The position numbers were made by a program, and so were the translations under genes. Under the pieces are notes generated by a model. It was not told where the DNA came from. It saw nothing but the letters and a program-made list of their open reading frames with translations, and made no database searches. A DNA stretch of 64,000 nucleotides, taken from NCBI RefSeq assembly GCF_036013975.1, contig NZ_CP107904.1, positions 6,163,001 to 6,227,000 on the forward strand. The letters run 5' to 3'. The DNA comes from Kitasatospora sp. NBC_00458 (GTDB lineage Bacteria > Actinomycetota > Actinomycetes > Streptomycetales > Streptomycetaceae). Shown piece by piece: positions 28,903 through 37,359 of the stretch; position 1 is the first letter of the stretch, and every line of letters starts with the position of its first letter.

Positions 28903-29442
28903 GTGGCTGTGAACGAGACCCTCGTGACGGTGATCGGGAATGTCGCCACCGATGTGAGCTACACCCGGACGGCCGGCGGGGTGCCGGTCGCGACCTTCCG
29001 GCTGGCCTCGACCGAGCGCCGGTACGACCGGGCCGGGGAGGCCTGGGTGGACGGCGAGACGCAGTGGGTGACGGTGACGGCCTGGCGGACGCTGGCGGGT
29101 CACCTGGTCGACTCGCTGGCGAAGGGGCACCCGGTGGTGGTGAGCGGGCGGCTGAGGGTGCGGGAGTGGACGGAGGGGGAGGCCCGGCGCAGCAGGGTCG
29201 AGATCGACGCCCGGTCGGTCGGGCACGACCTGAGTCGCGGCACGGCGGTGTTCAGCTGGGCGTCGGGGGTCCGGGGCGGGTCGGCGGGCGGCGCCGGCTC
29301 GGCGGGGGAGGGGGCCGACGGGGGCGCGGGGGAGGCGGTGCCGGGGTGGATCGTGGACGCCCTGAGGGTGCGGCAGGCCTCGGCCGCGGAGGCGGTGGGT
29401 GTCGGCGAGGTGCCGGGGGAGGGGATCGGAGGTGGCGGCTAG
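28903..29442 (+). CDS. ssbB: Single-stranded DNA-binding protein (SsbB-like paralogue)
   Basis: 179 residues. The OB fold covers about residues 3-110: ETLVTVIGNVATDVSYTRTAGGVPVATFRLASTER, then QWVTVTAWRTLAGHLVDSLAKGHPVVVSGRLRVREW. The C-terminal half is Gly/Ala/Glu-rich. The acidic DDDxPF tail that recruits partner proteins in housekeeping SSB is absent, which fits the SsbB type used in sporulation or competence. Two GTG starts compete (28903 and 28909); 28903 follows AGAGGA by 6 nt. The symbol is tentative. Confidence 0.85.
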   Translation: MAVNETLVTVIGNVATDVSYTRTAGGVPVATFRLASTERRYDRAGEAWVDGETQWVTVTAWRTLAGHLVDSLAKGHPVVVSGRLRVREWTEGEARRSRVEIDARSVGHDLSRGTAVFSWASGVRGGSAGGAGSAGEGADGGAGEAVPGWIVDALRVRQASAAEAVGVGEVPGEGIGGGG

Positions 29443-29758
29443 TGGGTCTCCGGGTGGTGCCGGGGCGCCTGGACTGTCGACAAATATGTTGATCGAGAAG
29501 GTTGTTGGGATCGTGTGTGCAATCTCGTTCCGGTTAACGGAAAGATCCTCACTTTCTGGCAGATCGTCAGCTTGTGTGGATACTGAGAGCGTTGATAACG
29601 ATACAGATACGGTATCGTCCTAATTTCGCATGGGGGTTTCAGGGCTCCTGGGGCTCAATAGGATTCGTCTGGTTCACATCGTGAAGCAGCGCCACAGGGG
29701 GCGCGGCAAGCAAGGCGGGCTGCCCATCGGCAAGGCCCGGCCCCGGAGGGATCCCAGG
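29443..29758. other. Long leader/promoter region of the thioester surface protein
   Basis: A 316-nt gap, AT-richer than its surroundings at 29480-29625. It contains the hairpin ACGATAC-AGATACG-GTATCGT at 29598-29618 preceded by TTGATA at 29592, which may be an operator overlapping a promoter. No coding potential seen. Confidence 0.5.
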
Positions 29759-31303
29759 ATGTTCAAGAGGCAGGGGCGGAGTCTTCCGCGCATAACCACT
29801 GTCATGCTCACGACCAGCGCTGCGCTGGGCGGGGGCCTGTTCGCGGCCGGTGCGGCGGCTGCGGCCGACGCGCCGGGCGGCGGTGTCACGGCAGTGGTCC
29901 AGCCGACCATGATGAGCGAGGAGATCGCCATCGAGGGGGGCCACTCGGTCCAGGGCGGGCTGTTCACCCTCAAGACGGCCGACGGCGAGATCAAGACGTA
30001 CTGCATCGACATCGACCACCCGGTCGACATCACCAAGGCGATCGAGTACCGCGAGTCCGACTGGAAGTCGAGCTCCCTCGGCCGCCCGGAGAAGGCCCAG
30101 GACGCCTCCAAGATCCGCTGGATCCTGGAGAACTCCTACCCGCAGGTCACGGACCTCAAGAAGCTGGCCGCCGACGCGGGCGTCAAGGGCGAGCTCACCA
30201 AGGAGGACGCCGCCGCCGGCACCCAGGCCGCGATCTGGAAGTTCTCCGACGGCAAGAACGCCGTCCCGGTGGACGCCGAGGCCAAGCAGCTCCGCGACTA
30301 CCTGGTCAGCGAGAAGAACAAGGGCATCGCCGCCGAGCCCAAGCCCTCGCTGAGCCTCACCCCGGACTCCGTGTCGGGCAAGCCGGGCACCAAGCTCGGC
30401 CCGTTCACCGTCAACTCCAGCGCCAACGAGGTGAAGCTGGCGCTCGCCGGCGACTCCGCCGACAAGGTCAAGCTGGTCGACAAGGACAACAAGCCGGTCT
30501 CCGACCTGGCCGGTCCGATCGCCAAGGACACCCAGCTGTGGCTGGACGTCCCGGCCGGCACCCCGGACGGCACCGCCACCATCGACGCCGCCGCGGAGAC
30601 CGTCGTGCCGAGCGGCCGCGTCTTCCTCAGCAAGGGCTACACCGCGGAGAAGCACAGCCAGACCATGATCCTGGCGGGCTCCACCAAGCTCAGCGTCAAG
30701 GACGCCGCCAAGGCGACCTGGAAGGCCGCCAAGGGCCCGCTGGTCGACAGTACCGCCGTGGTCGAGTGCGTCGCCAACGGCGTCAAGGTCTCCGTCGCCA
30801 ACGGCGGCGACGAGGCGGCCACCGTCTCGGTGAAGCCGGGCAAGGACCTCACCGTCCAGCCGGGCAAGATCGAGACCGTCGTCGTCCCGGTCGCCGAGGA
30901 CACCGCCTACGACATCACGGTGACCGGCCCGAACGGCTTCACCAAGAACTTCAAGGGCATCCTGGACTGCAAGACGGCCAGCGGCGCCACCCCGACCCCG
31001 ACGCCGAGCGCCACCCCGACGACCAAGCCGTCGACCCCGGCGCCGACCACCCCGGCCCCGACCGCCACCGCGTCGGTCACCCCGAGCGCCACCGCCACCC
31101 CGTCGGCGTCCGCCAGCACCACGGCCGCCCCGGCCCCGGTGGCCACCAGCTCGGCCCCCGGCACCACCGGCGGCCTGGCCGCCACCGGCGGTAACGACGC
31201 CACCCCGGTCATCGCCGCCGTCGCCGGCGGTCTGGTCGTGGCCGGCGGTGCCGCGGTCTTCCTGCTGCGCCGTCGCGGCCGCCACGGTGGCACCGCCGCC
31301 TGA
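29759..31303 (+). CDS. Cell-wall-anchored thioester-domain (TQXA) surface protein
   Basis: 514 residues. Signal peptide (RITTVMLTTSAALGGGLFAAGAAAA). The thioester domain follows: Cys in KTYCIDIDHPVD (about residue 82) and Gln in GTQAAIWKFSDG (about 156) should form an internal Cys-Gln thioester able to bond covalently to target amines. A beta-sandwich stalk with a VTVTGPNGF-type repeat follows, then a Thr/Pro/Ala-rich linker (about 410-465), the sortase motif LAATG (about 473-477), a hydrophobic helix and an RRRGR tail. LAxTG is the class E sortase signal in streptomycetes. GGAGGG precedes ATG. Confidence 0.92.
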   Translation: MFKRQGRSLPRITTVMLTTSAALGGGLFAAGAAAAADAPGGGVTAVVQPTMMSEEIAIEGGHSVQGGLFTLKTADGEIKTYCIDIDHPVDITKAIEYRESDWKSSSLGRPEKAQDASKIRWILENSYPQVTDLKKLAADAGVKGELTKEDAAAGTQAAIWKFSDGKNAVPVDAEAKQLRDYLVSEKNKGIAAEPKPSLSLTPDSVSGKPGTKLGPFTVNSSANEVKLALAGDSADKVKLVDKDNKPVSDLAGPIAKDTQLWLDVPAGTPDGTATIDAAAETVVPSGRVFLSKGYTAEKHSQTMILAGSTKLSVKDAAKATWKAAKGPLVDSTAVVECVANGVKVSVANGGDEAATVSVKPGKDLTVQPGKIETVVVPVAEDTAYDITVTGPNGFTKNFKGILDCKTASGATPTPTPSATPTTKPSTPAPTTPAPTATASVTPSATATPSASASTTAAPAPVATSSAPGTTGGLAATGGNDATPVIAAVAGGLVVAGGAAVFLLRRRGRHGGTAA

Positions 31304-31363
31304 GGCAGCCGCCTCAGCGACCGGAGCGACCGGAGCGCCCACTGAGGCGCCGAGGCACTGACG

Positions 31364-31406
31364 ACGGCCCGGCCCCCCGCACCACGTGTGCGGGGGGCCG
31401 GGCCGT
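31364..31406 (+). terminator. Terminator after the surface-protein gene
   Basis: A 19-bp perfect stem (ACGGCCCGGCCCCCCGCAC and complement) with loop CACGT. Confidence 0.85.
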
Positions 31407-31558
31407 TCCGCGCGGGAGTTCCGAAGGGGAGCAGGCGGGCGGGGAGCCCGTCCGGATACCCCACCGGGGCACAGCGGGCGGTTCTGGGCTCCCGGTCGGG
31501 TGCGGCACAATGGAAGGCTGCAAGCCGAATACTCCCGACGACGCCGGAGCGATCTCAC

Positions 31559-33223
31559 GTGGCGGAATACATCTACACGATGCGCAAGGTGCGCAAGGCG
31601 CACGGCGACAAGGTCATCCTTGACGACGTGACGCTCAGCTTCCTCCCCGGGGCGAAGATCGGCGTCGTGGGCCCCAACGGCGCGGGCAAGTCCACCGTGC
31701 TGAAGATGATGGCCGGCCTGGAGCAGCCCTCCAACGGCGACGCCTTCATCTCGCCCGGGTACACCGTCGGCATGCTGCTCCAGGAGCCGCCGCTCGACGA
31801 GACCAAGACCGTCCTGGAGAACGTCGAGGACGGCGTCAAGGAGATCAAGGGGAAGCTCGACCGCTTCAACGAGATCGCCGAGCTGATGGCCACCGACTAC
31901 TCGGACGCCCTGCTCGACGAGATGGGCAAGCTCCAGGAGGAGCTGGACCACGCCAACGCGTGGGACCTGGAGGCCCAGCTGGAGCAGGCCATGGACGCGC
32001 TGGGCTGCCCGCCCGGCGACTGGGCGGTCACCAAGCTCTCCGGTGGCGAGAAGCGCCGCGTCGCGCTCTGCAAGCTGCTGCTGGAGGCGCCCGACCTGCT
32101 GCTCCTCGACGAGCCCACCAACCACCTGGACGCCGAGTCGGTGAACTGGCTGGAGCAGCACCTGGCCAAGTACGCGGGCACCGTCGTCGCGGTCACCCAC
32201 GACCGGTACTTCCTGGACAACGTGGCCGGCTGGATCCTGGAGCTCGACCGCGGCCGCGCCATCGGCTACGAGGGCAACTACTCCACCTACCTGGAGTCCA
32301 AGCAGTCGCGGCTCAAGGTCGAGGGCCAGAAGGACGCCAAGCGCGCCAAGCGGCTCAAGGAGGAGCTGGAGTGGGTCCGCTCCAACGCCAAGGGCCGCCA
32401 GGCGAAGTCCAAGGCGCGTCTGGCCCGCTACGAGGAGATGGCCGCCGAGGCCGACAAGATGCGGAAGCTGGACTTCGAGGAGATCCAGATCCCGCCGGGC
32501 CCGCGTCTGGGCAGCGTCGTCATCGAGGTGGAGAACCTCAACAAGGCCTTCGGTGAGAAGGTCCTGATCGACGACCTCAGCTTCACCCTGCCGCGCAACG
32601 GCATCGTCGGCATCATCGGCCCGAACGGCGCCGGCAAGACCACCCTGTTCAAGATGCTCCAGGACATGGAGACCCCGGACAGCGGCTCGGTCAAGGTCGG
32701 CGAGACGGTCAAGATCAGCTACGTCGACCAGAGCCGCGCCAACATCGACCCGAAGAAGACGCTCTGGGAGGTCGTCTCCGACGGCCTCGACTGGATCAAC
32801 GTCGGCCAGGTCGAGATGCCGTCCCGCGCCTACGTCTCGGCGTTCGGCTTCAAGGGCCCGGACCAGCAGAAGCCGGCCGGCGTGCTCTCCGGCGGTGAGC
32901 GCAACCGCCTCAACCTGGCGCTCACCCTGAAGCAGGGCGGCAACCTGCTGCTCCTCGACGAGCCGACCAACGACCTCGACGTCGAGACCCTCTCCTCGCT
33001 GGAGAACGCGCTGCTGGAGTTCCCCGGCTGCGCCGTGGTCATCTCCCACGACCGCTGGTTCCTGGACCGGGTCGCCACCCACATCCTCGCCTACGAGGGC
33101 GAGAGCAAGTGGTTCTGGTTCGAGGGCAACTTCGAGTCGTACGAGAAGAACAAGATCGAGCGGCTGGGCGCCGACGCGGCCCGTCCGCACCGGGCCACCT
33201 ACAAGAAGCTGACCCGAGGCTGA
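31559..33223 (+). CDS. ettA: Energy-dependent translational throttle protein EttA (ABC-F)
   Basis: 554 residues, matching EttA length. Two ABC cassettes without membrane segments: Walker A GPNGAGKS near residue 38 and GPNGAGKT near 354, signatures LSGGEKRRVALC and LSGGERNRLNLAL, Walker B LLLLDEPTNHLD and LLLLDEPTNDLD. The charged inter-domain linker (KQSRLKVEGQKDAKRAKRLKEELEW) is the segment that contacts the ribosomal P site. EttA gates the first steps of elongation according to the ADP/ATP ratio. The GTG start MAEYIYTM is conserved in the family, with GGAG upstream. Confidence 0.96.
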   Translation: MAEYIYTMRKVRKAHGDKVILDDVTLSFLPGAKIGVVGPNGAGKSTVLKMMAGLEQPSNGDAFISPGYTVGMLLQEPPLDETKTVLENVEDGVKEIKGKLDRFNEIAELMATDYSDALLDEMGKLQEELDHANAWDLEAQLEQAMDALGCPPGDWAVTKLSGGEKRRVALCKLLLEAPDLLLLDEPTNHLDAESVNWLEQHLAKYAGTVVAVTHDRYFLDNVAGWILELDRGRAIGYEGNYSTYLESKQSRLKVEGQKDAKRAKRLKEELEWVRSNAKGRQAKSKARLARYEEMAAEADKMRKLDFEEIQIPPGPRLGSVVIEVENLNKAFGEKVLIDDLSFTLPRNGIVGIIGPNGAGKTTLFKMLQDMETPDSGSVKVGETVKISYVDQSRANIDPKKTLWEVVSDGLDWINVGQVEMPSRAYVSAFGFKGPDQQKPAGVLSGGERNRLNLALTLKQGGNLLLLDEPTNDLDVETLSSLENALLEFPGCAVVISHDRWFLDRVATHILAYEGESKWFWFEGNFESYEKNKIERLGADAARPHRATYKKLTRG

Positions 33224-33240
33224 CACCCAACCGTCACAAC

Positions 33241-33279
33241 GGCCCGGCAGACTCGCCCCCGAGGGCGGCCTGCCGGGCC
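33241..33279 (+). terminator. Possible terminator after ettA
   Basis: The GGCCCGGCAG stem with its complement at 33270-33279 encloses a GCC/GGC sub-stem. Weak; the next gene may still be co-transcribed. Confidence 0.45.
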
Positions 33280-33333
33280 GCGGCCCACCGGCACCAACGC
33301 CCGGCGGGTCACCGGACGTCGAGGAGAACACCC

Positions 33334-33777
33334 GTGGCACGCCACATCTACGCCTGTCCGCTGCGCTGGTCCGACATGGACGCCTTCGGGCACGTCAACA
33401 ACGTGGTCTTCCTGCGCTACCTGGAGGAGGCCCGGATCGACTTCATGTTCACCCAGGCCGCCGCGGCCGGTGCGGGGGAGTTCGCGGGCGGTTCGGTGGT
33501 GGCCCGCCACGAGATCGACTACAAGCGTCCGCTGGTGCACCGGCCCGAGCCGGTCACCGTCGAGACCTGGGTGACCAGGATCGGCGTCGCCTCCCTGACG
33601 GTCTCCTACGAGATCAAGGACACCGCCGAGGACGGCACCGAGACGGTGTACGTCCGGGCGTCCACCGTGGTCGTCCCCTACGACCTGGCGGAGGCCCGGC
33701 CGCGCCGGATAAGCCCGGTCGAGCGGGGCTTCCTGGAGCGTTTCCTGGACGGGGAGCCGGTCGCCGCCGCGGTCTGA
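33334..33777 (+). CDS. 4-hydroxybenzoyl-CoA thioesterase-like (hotdog fold) protein
   Basis: 147-residue acyl-CoA thioesterase of the YbgC/4HBT type. The signature RWSDMDAFGHVNNVVFLRYLEEARIDFM contains the catalytic Asp. The long helix and strands (VVARHEIDYKRPLVHRPEPVTVETWVTRIG) fit the hotdog fold. It hydrolyses short- or medium-chain acyl-CoA. The GTG start has GAGGAG upstream. It lies 110 nt after ettA and 47 nt before a hypothetical gene on the same strand, a common order in streptomycetes. Confidence 0.9.
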   Translation: MARHIYACPLRWSDMDAFGHVNNVVFLRYLEEARIDFMFTQAAAAGAGEFAGGSVVARHEIDYKRPLVHRPEPVTVETWVTRIGVASLTVSYEIKDTAEDGTETVYVRASTVVVPYDLAEARPRRISPVERGFLERFLDGEPVAAAV

Positions 33778-33824
33778 GCGGACCCGCAGCACCCCCGCCC
33801 CGCAACCGGATGTGAGCTGAAGCG

Positions 33825-34520
33825 TTGATCAGTACCGCCCCCCTCGCCCTCGCCGACACCGGGGAGGCCGCCGACCTGGCCGCCTTCCTGGTCCGCCTGC
33901 TGCGCTTCGACAAGGCGGCGGCGGTCCGGTTGCAGGGGGTGCCGCGGTCCGGGTCCGGCGACGGCGTGCTGGCCGTCTTCGGGCGGCTGCCGCTGGGCGG
34001 TTCGGGCGCGCTGGCGGTGCGGACGGTCCGGCTGCTGGCCGGGCTCGGCGGGCCGGTCGACCTGACCGTCTCGGCCGGGCAGCTCCTGGACGGCGTCGAC
34101 GGGGAGGCCAACACCGTCACCCTGCCCGCCCCGGTCACCGGCCCGGCCTGGGCCGGCCTGCTGCCGCCGCGGACCGGCTGGCGGCCGGCGGGTGAGCCGC
34201 CGGTGGCCCGGGTGTACCCCGAACTGATGGCCGCCGTGCGGGAGTTCCGGGAGCGCAGCGAGGCCGTCCCGGCCCATCACCGGACCCGTGCGGTCCTGGA
34301 CGCGCTGGCCGACGAGATCTGGTCCCGCCCGGTCTCGGCGCTGCCCGAACTGCCGCTGCGCGCCGCCCACGCGGCCTACGTGATCGGCTTCCTCACCCCG
34401 GCCGCCCCGCTCACCGTGCACCGGGCCGGCGGCTGGCTGCGGCTGAGCGCCCCGGCCGGGTCGGTGGCGGTGCGGACGGCGGCCGCGCCCGGCGCGGGGC
34501 TGGGGCTCAGCCCGCTCTGA
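33825..34520 (+). CDS. Hypothetical protein
   Basis: 231 residues, soluble, Ala/Leu-rich, no recognised domain. The N-terminus ALADTGEAADLAAFLVRLLRFDKAAAVRLQ is the best-ordered part. The middle contains LPPRTGWRPAGEPPVARV, and HAAYVIGFL near residue 185 is hydrophobic but not clearly membrane-spanning. The start appears to be TTG; an in-frame ATG or GTG close by is missing and the coding pattern begins here. Its position after ettA and a thioesterase suggests a conserved neighbourhood; function unknown. Confidence 0.7.
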   Translation: MISTAPLALADTGEAADLAAFLVRLLRFDKAAAVRLQGVPRSGSGDGVLAVFGRLPLGGSGALAVRTVRLLAGLGGPVDLTVSAGQLLDGVDGEANTVTLPAPVTGPAWAGLLPPRTGWRPAGEPPVARVYPELMAAVREFRERSEAVPAHHRTRAVLDALADEIWSRPVSALPELPLRAAHAAYVIGFLTPAAPLTVHRAGGWLRLSAPAGSVAVRTAAAPGAGLGLSPL

Positions 34521-34585
34521 CGCGGGCCCCTCCGGGGACCGGCCCCTCCGGGTACCGGCGCCGCAGGGCCCGGGCGTCCGCCGGG

Positions 34586-34990
34586 TCAGCCCTCGGTGTT
34601 GACCATCGAGGCGGCGGCGTAGGTGAGGTAGTCCCAGAGCTGGCGCTCGGCGTCGGCGGGCAGGGCCAGTTCGTCGACGGCCACCCGCATGTGCCTGAGC
34701 CAGGCGTCGTGCGCCGCGCGGTCCACCCGGAACGGCACGTGGCGCATCCGCAGCCGGGGGTGGCCGCGCTGCTCGCTGTAGGTGCGCGGGCCGCCCCAGT
34801 ACTGCATCAGGAACAGCGTGAACCGCTCCTCGGCCGGGCCGAGGTCCTCCTCGGGGTACATCGGCCGCAGCAACTCGTCCTCGGCGACGCCCTGGTAGAA
34901 CCGGTGGACCAGCCGCCGGAAGGTCGGTTCGCCGCCGACCTGCTCGAAGAAGGTCTCCTCGCTGAGCGTGCCACGCCGGATCTCTTTCAC
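34586..34990 (-). CDS. glbO: Group II truncated haemoglobin (GlbO-like)
   Basis: 134-residue 2-over-2 globin. Family residues: FFEQVGGEPTFRRLVHRFYQGV at the N-terminus, the RPMYPEEDLGPAEERFTLFLMQYWGGPRTYSEQRGHPRLRMRH segment with distal Trp/Tyr and proximal His (quoted in outline), and the C-terminal WLRHM region. Actinobacterial GlbO proteins bind O2 and handle NO or reactive oxygen. The GTG at 34990 is preferred over an upstream ATG at 35026 because the extension is not globin-like. Convergent with the preceding hypothetical gene. Confidence 0.92.
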   Translation of the reverse strand: MKEIRRGTLSEETFFEQVGGEPTFRRLVHRFYQGVAEDELLRPMYPEEDLGPAEERFTLFLMQYWGGPRTYSEQRGHPRLRMRHVPFRVDRAAHDAWLRHMRVAVDELALPADAERQLWDYLTYAAASMVNTEG

Positions 34991-35086
34991 CCGACCATGG
35001 TCGCAGACGACGGCGGGGCCGTACACCGGGACCTGGGGACCAGGTCCGGAGGTGTACGACCCCGTGGCCGCGGAGGCCGCGCCGGG

Positions 35087-36262
35087 TCAGTCCTCCCAGC
35101 GGAAGAGCTTCCAGGAGATGGCGGTGAACACGGCGGCGAAGGCCAGCAGCCCGCCCATGGCCGGCAGCGCGTCCGTCACGCCGCCGCCCCGGGAGAGCAC
35201 CGACTGGGCGGCGGTGACCAGGTGCTTGAGCGGCATGGCCTCGGAGATCGCCTTCAGCCAGCCCGGCATGTCGTCGGTCGGGAAGAAGGAGCCGGACAGG
35301 AACGACATCGGCAGCACGATGATCTGCGAGAGGCCGTTGGCGGCCTCCTCGGTCTTCGCGATCGAGCCGGCCAGCAGGCCGATCGACATGAAGGCGACGG
35401 TCGCGCAGACCACCAGCGGGATGACCAGCCACCAGTCGCCGGTGAGCTGGAGGCCGAAGAACGGCGTGGTCGCGACGACCAGGAAGATCGCGGTCTGGGC
35501 CAGCGCCGTCAGCACCGACACGGCGATCCGGGAGGCCACGATCGACCCGGCGCTCACCGGGGCCAGCCGCAGCCGGCGCAGCACCTTCTTCTGCCGCCAG
35601 CCGACCAGGGTCAGCGAGGCGCTGAACACCGCGCCGGTGGCCACCGCCCAGCCGAGCAGGCCGGGGGTCAGGAACTGGATCGGCTTCAGCGCCTCGTCCT
35701 CGACCCTGCTCGCGTCCATGGTGAACGCCGGGGGCTTGCCGGACGCGGCCTGGTTGGCCTGCTGGACCACGGAGTTGACGATGCCCTGGACCGAGCCGGC
35801 GCGGACCTGGTCGGCGGCGCTGTAGCGCACCACGACCCTGCCGTCCGGGCCCTCCTTGATCATCGCGTCCAGGTCGCCCTTGCGGACCTTCTCCAGCGCG
35901 GCGGCCTCGTCGTCGCCGCGGGTGATGGTGAGGACCTGCTCCAGCCCGGCCCGGCCCTCGCCCTGCACCGCGTCCAGGACCTTGACCGCGCCGACCTGTT
36001 CCACCTTGGCGTGCGGGCTGGAGGCGCCCTTCAGCAGGGTGCCGAACAGCAGCAGGAACATCAGCGGGAAGAGCATCACGAAGAACAGCGCGGTGCGGTC
36101 GCGGAGGAACGCGACCACCATCACCCGCGAGAGGCTCGCGAAGGCGGAGACCCGCTCGCGCCCGGGCGGGTCGCCGGCCCCGTCCGGTCCGGCGGGCGCG
36201 CCCGCCGGGGTGGTGGTCCGCTGGCCGGGGACGGCGGCGGACCCGGTGCGTTCGGCGCTCAT
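35087..36262 (-). CDS. ABC-2 type transporter permease
   Basis: 391 residues. One N-terminal membrane helix (RTALFFVMLFPLMFLLLFGTLL), a large extracytoplasmic domain (about 75-205), then five helices ending with LLAFAAVFTAISWKLF. This is the DrrB/YhgE-like ABC-2 exporter layout. The ATG overlaps the ATPase stop by 4 nt (ATGA), so translation is coupled. Export substrate unknown; candidates are lipids or antibiotics. Confidence 0.92.
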   Translation of the reverse strand: MSAERTGSAAVPGQRTTTPAGAPAGPDGAGDPPGRERVSAFASLSRVMVVAFLRDRTALFFVMLFPLMFLLLFGTLLKGASSPHAKVEQVGAVKVLDAVQGEGRAGLEQVLTITRGDDEAAALEKVRKGDLDAMIKEGPDGRVVVRYSAADQVRAGSVQGIVNSVVQQANQAASGKPPAFTMDASRVEDEALKPIQFLTPGLLGWAVATGAVFSASLTLVGWRQKKVLRRLRLAPVSAGSIVASRIAVSVLTALAQTAIFLVVATTPFFGLQLTGDWWLVIPLVVCATVAFMSIGLLAGSIAKTEEAANGLSQIIVLPMSFLSGSFFPTDDMPGWLKAISEAMPLKHLVTAAQSVLSRGGGVTDALPAMGGLLAFAAVFTAISWKLFRWED

Positions 36263-37176
36263 GCGCGGTACTCCCGTCCGGTGAGCTGGAGGAAGACGTC
36301 CTCCAGGGTGGCGCCGCGGACCTCCAGGCCGCGCAGCGCGTTGCGCTCGGCCAGGACGGCGAGCACCGGGGCCGGCAGCCGGGTGGACAGCGAGAGCGAG
36401 ACGCCGTCGTCCTCCAGCGAGGTGATCTCCGCCCCGGCGGCGGTGAACAGTTCGCGTGCGGTGTCCAGGGCCAGCTGGCCGGACTCCACGGTGATCCGCA
36501 CGCTGTCGTCGATCTCGCGGACCAGGATGGCCGGGGCGCCGGTGCGCAGGATCCGGCCGCGGTCCATCACCGAGACGCGGTCGCAGAGCACCTCGGCCTC
36601 GTCCAGGTAGTGGGTGGTCAGGACGACGGTGCGGCCCTCGGCGTTGATGTCCCGCAGGAGGTCCCAGAGGTTGCGGCGGGCCTGCGGGTCGAGGCCGGTG
36701 GTGGGCTCGTCGAGGAAGACCAGCTCCGGGCCGTGGACCAGGGCGCAGGCGATCGAGAGGCGCTGTGCCTGGCCGCCGGACATCTTGTCGGTCATGACAC
36801 CGGCGGACTCGGTCAGGCCGACCCGCTCCAGCATCGCGTCGGCGCGCTTGGGGCCGACGCCGTAGAAGGAGCCGAAGGTGCGGATGGTCTCACGGGCCGT
36901 CAGCTTGTTGAAGAACGCCGAGGCCTGGAACTGCACGCCGATGCGCGGCAGCAGCTTCGGGTTGCGCGGCCAGGGCGCCATCCCGAGCAGTTCGACCCGT
37001 CCTTCGTCGGGCTTGCGGATCCCCTCCAGGATCTCCATGGTGGTGGTCTTCCCGGCACCGTTCGGGCCCAGGATTCCGTAGAATTCGCCGGCCTCGACGG
37101 TGAGCGACACCCCGTCGACGGCCTGCACGTCCCCGTACCGCTGACGGATTCCGTCGGCGGATATAGCAGCAGTCAT
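36259..37176 (-). CDS. ABC transporter ATP-binding protein (drug-exporter type)
   Basis: 305 residues. Walker A GPNGAGKTTT, Q-loop RIGVQFQASAFF, signature MSGGQAQRLSIACAL, Walker B LVFLDEPTTGLDP, H-loop LTTHYLDEAE. The C-terminal extension (about 220-305) is of the DrrA type. It energises the overlapping permease gene. A TACGCT hexamer lies 8 nt before ATG without a ribosome-binding site, so the transcript may begin at or near the start codon. Confidence 0.94.
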   Translation of the reverse strand: MTAAISADGIRQRYGDVQAVDGVSLTVEAGEFYGILGPNGAGKTTTMEILEGIRKPDEGRVELLGMAPWPRNPKLLPRIGVQFQASAFFNKLTARETIRTFGSFYGVGPKRADAMLERVGLTESAGVMTDKMSGGQAQRLSIACALVHGPELVFLDEPTTGLDPQARRNLWDLLRDINAEGRTVVLTTHYLDEAEVLCDRVSVMDRGRILRTGAPAILVREIDDSVRITVESGQLALDTARELFTAAGAEITSLEDDGVSLSLSTRLPAPVLAVLAERNALRGLEVRGATLEDVFLQLTGREYRA

Positions 37177-37260
37177 GGGCAGTGAGCGTACGGGCGCCGG
37201 GGGGTCTTGGGCAGGGCCTGGCACGCGATTTGATGATCATTTTTACAACGATGTCGATCA

Positions 37261-37298
37261 CCCCGGTGGAACGGACGGTGAGGTCCGTTCCACCGGGG
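37261..37298 (-). terminator. Terminator at the end of the PknG-GlnHX-FHA operon
   Basis: A 16-bp perfect stem (CCCCGGTGGAACGGAC and complement) with loop GGTGAG. It lies about 60 nt after the FHA gene stop and separates that operon from the ABC exporter genes on the same strand. Confidence 0.85.
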
Positions 37299-37359
37299 CG
37301 GCGAGGTCCGTGCCGGCGGGGCGGTCGGGCGGCCGCGGCGGGGGCGGGCCCGGCGGGGC

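Noticed and set aside
29639..33340. A 1233-codon minus-strand open frame opposite the surface protein and ettA
   Set aside because: Its residues mirror the plus-strand codon bias and show no family pattern; both plus-strand genes are certain.
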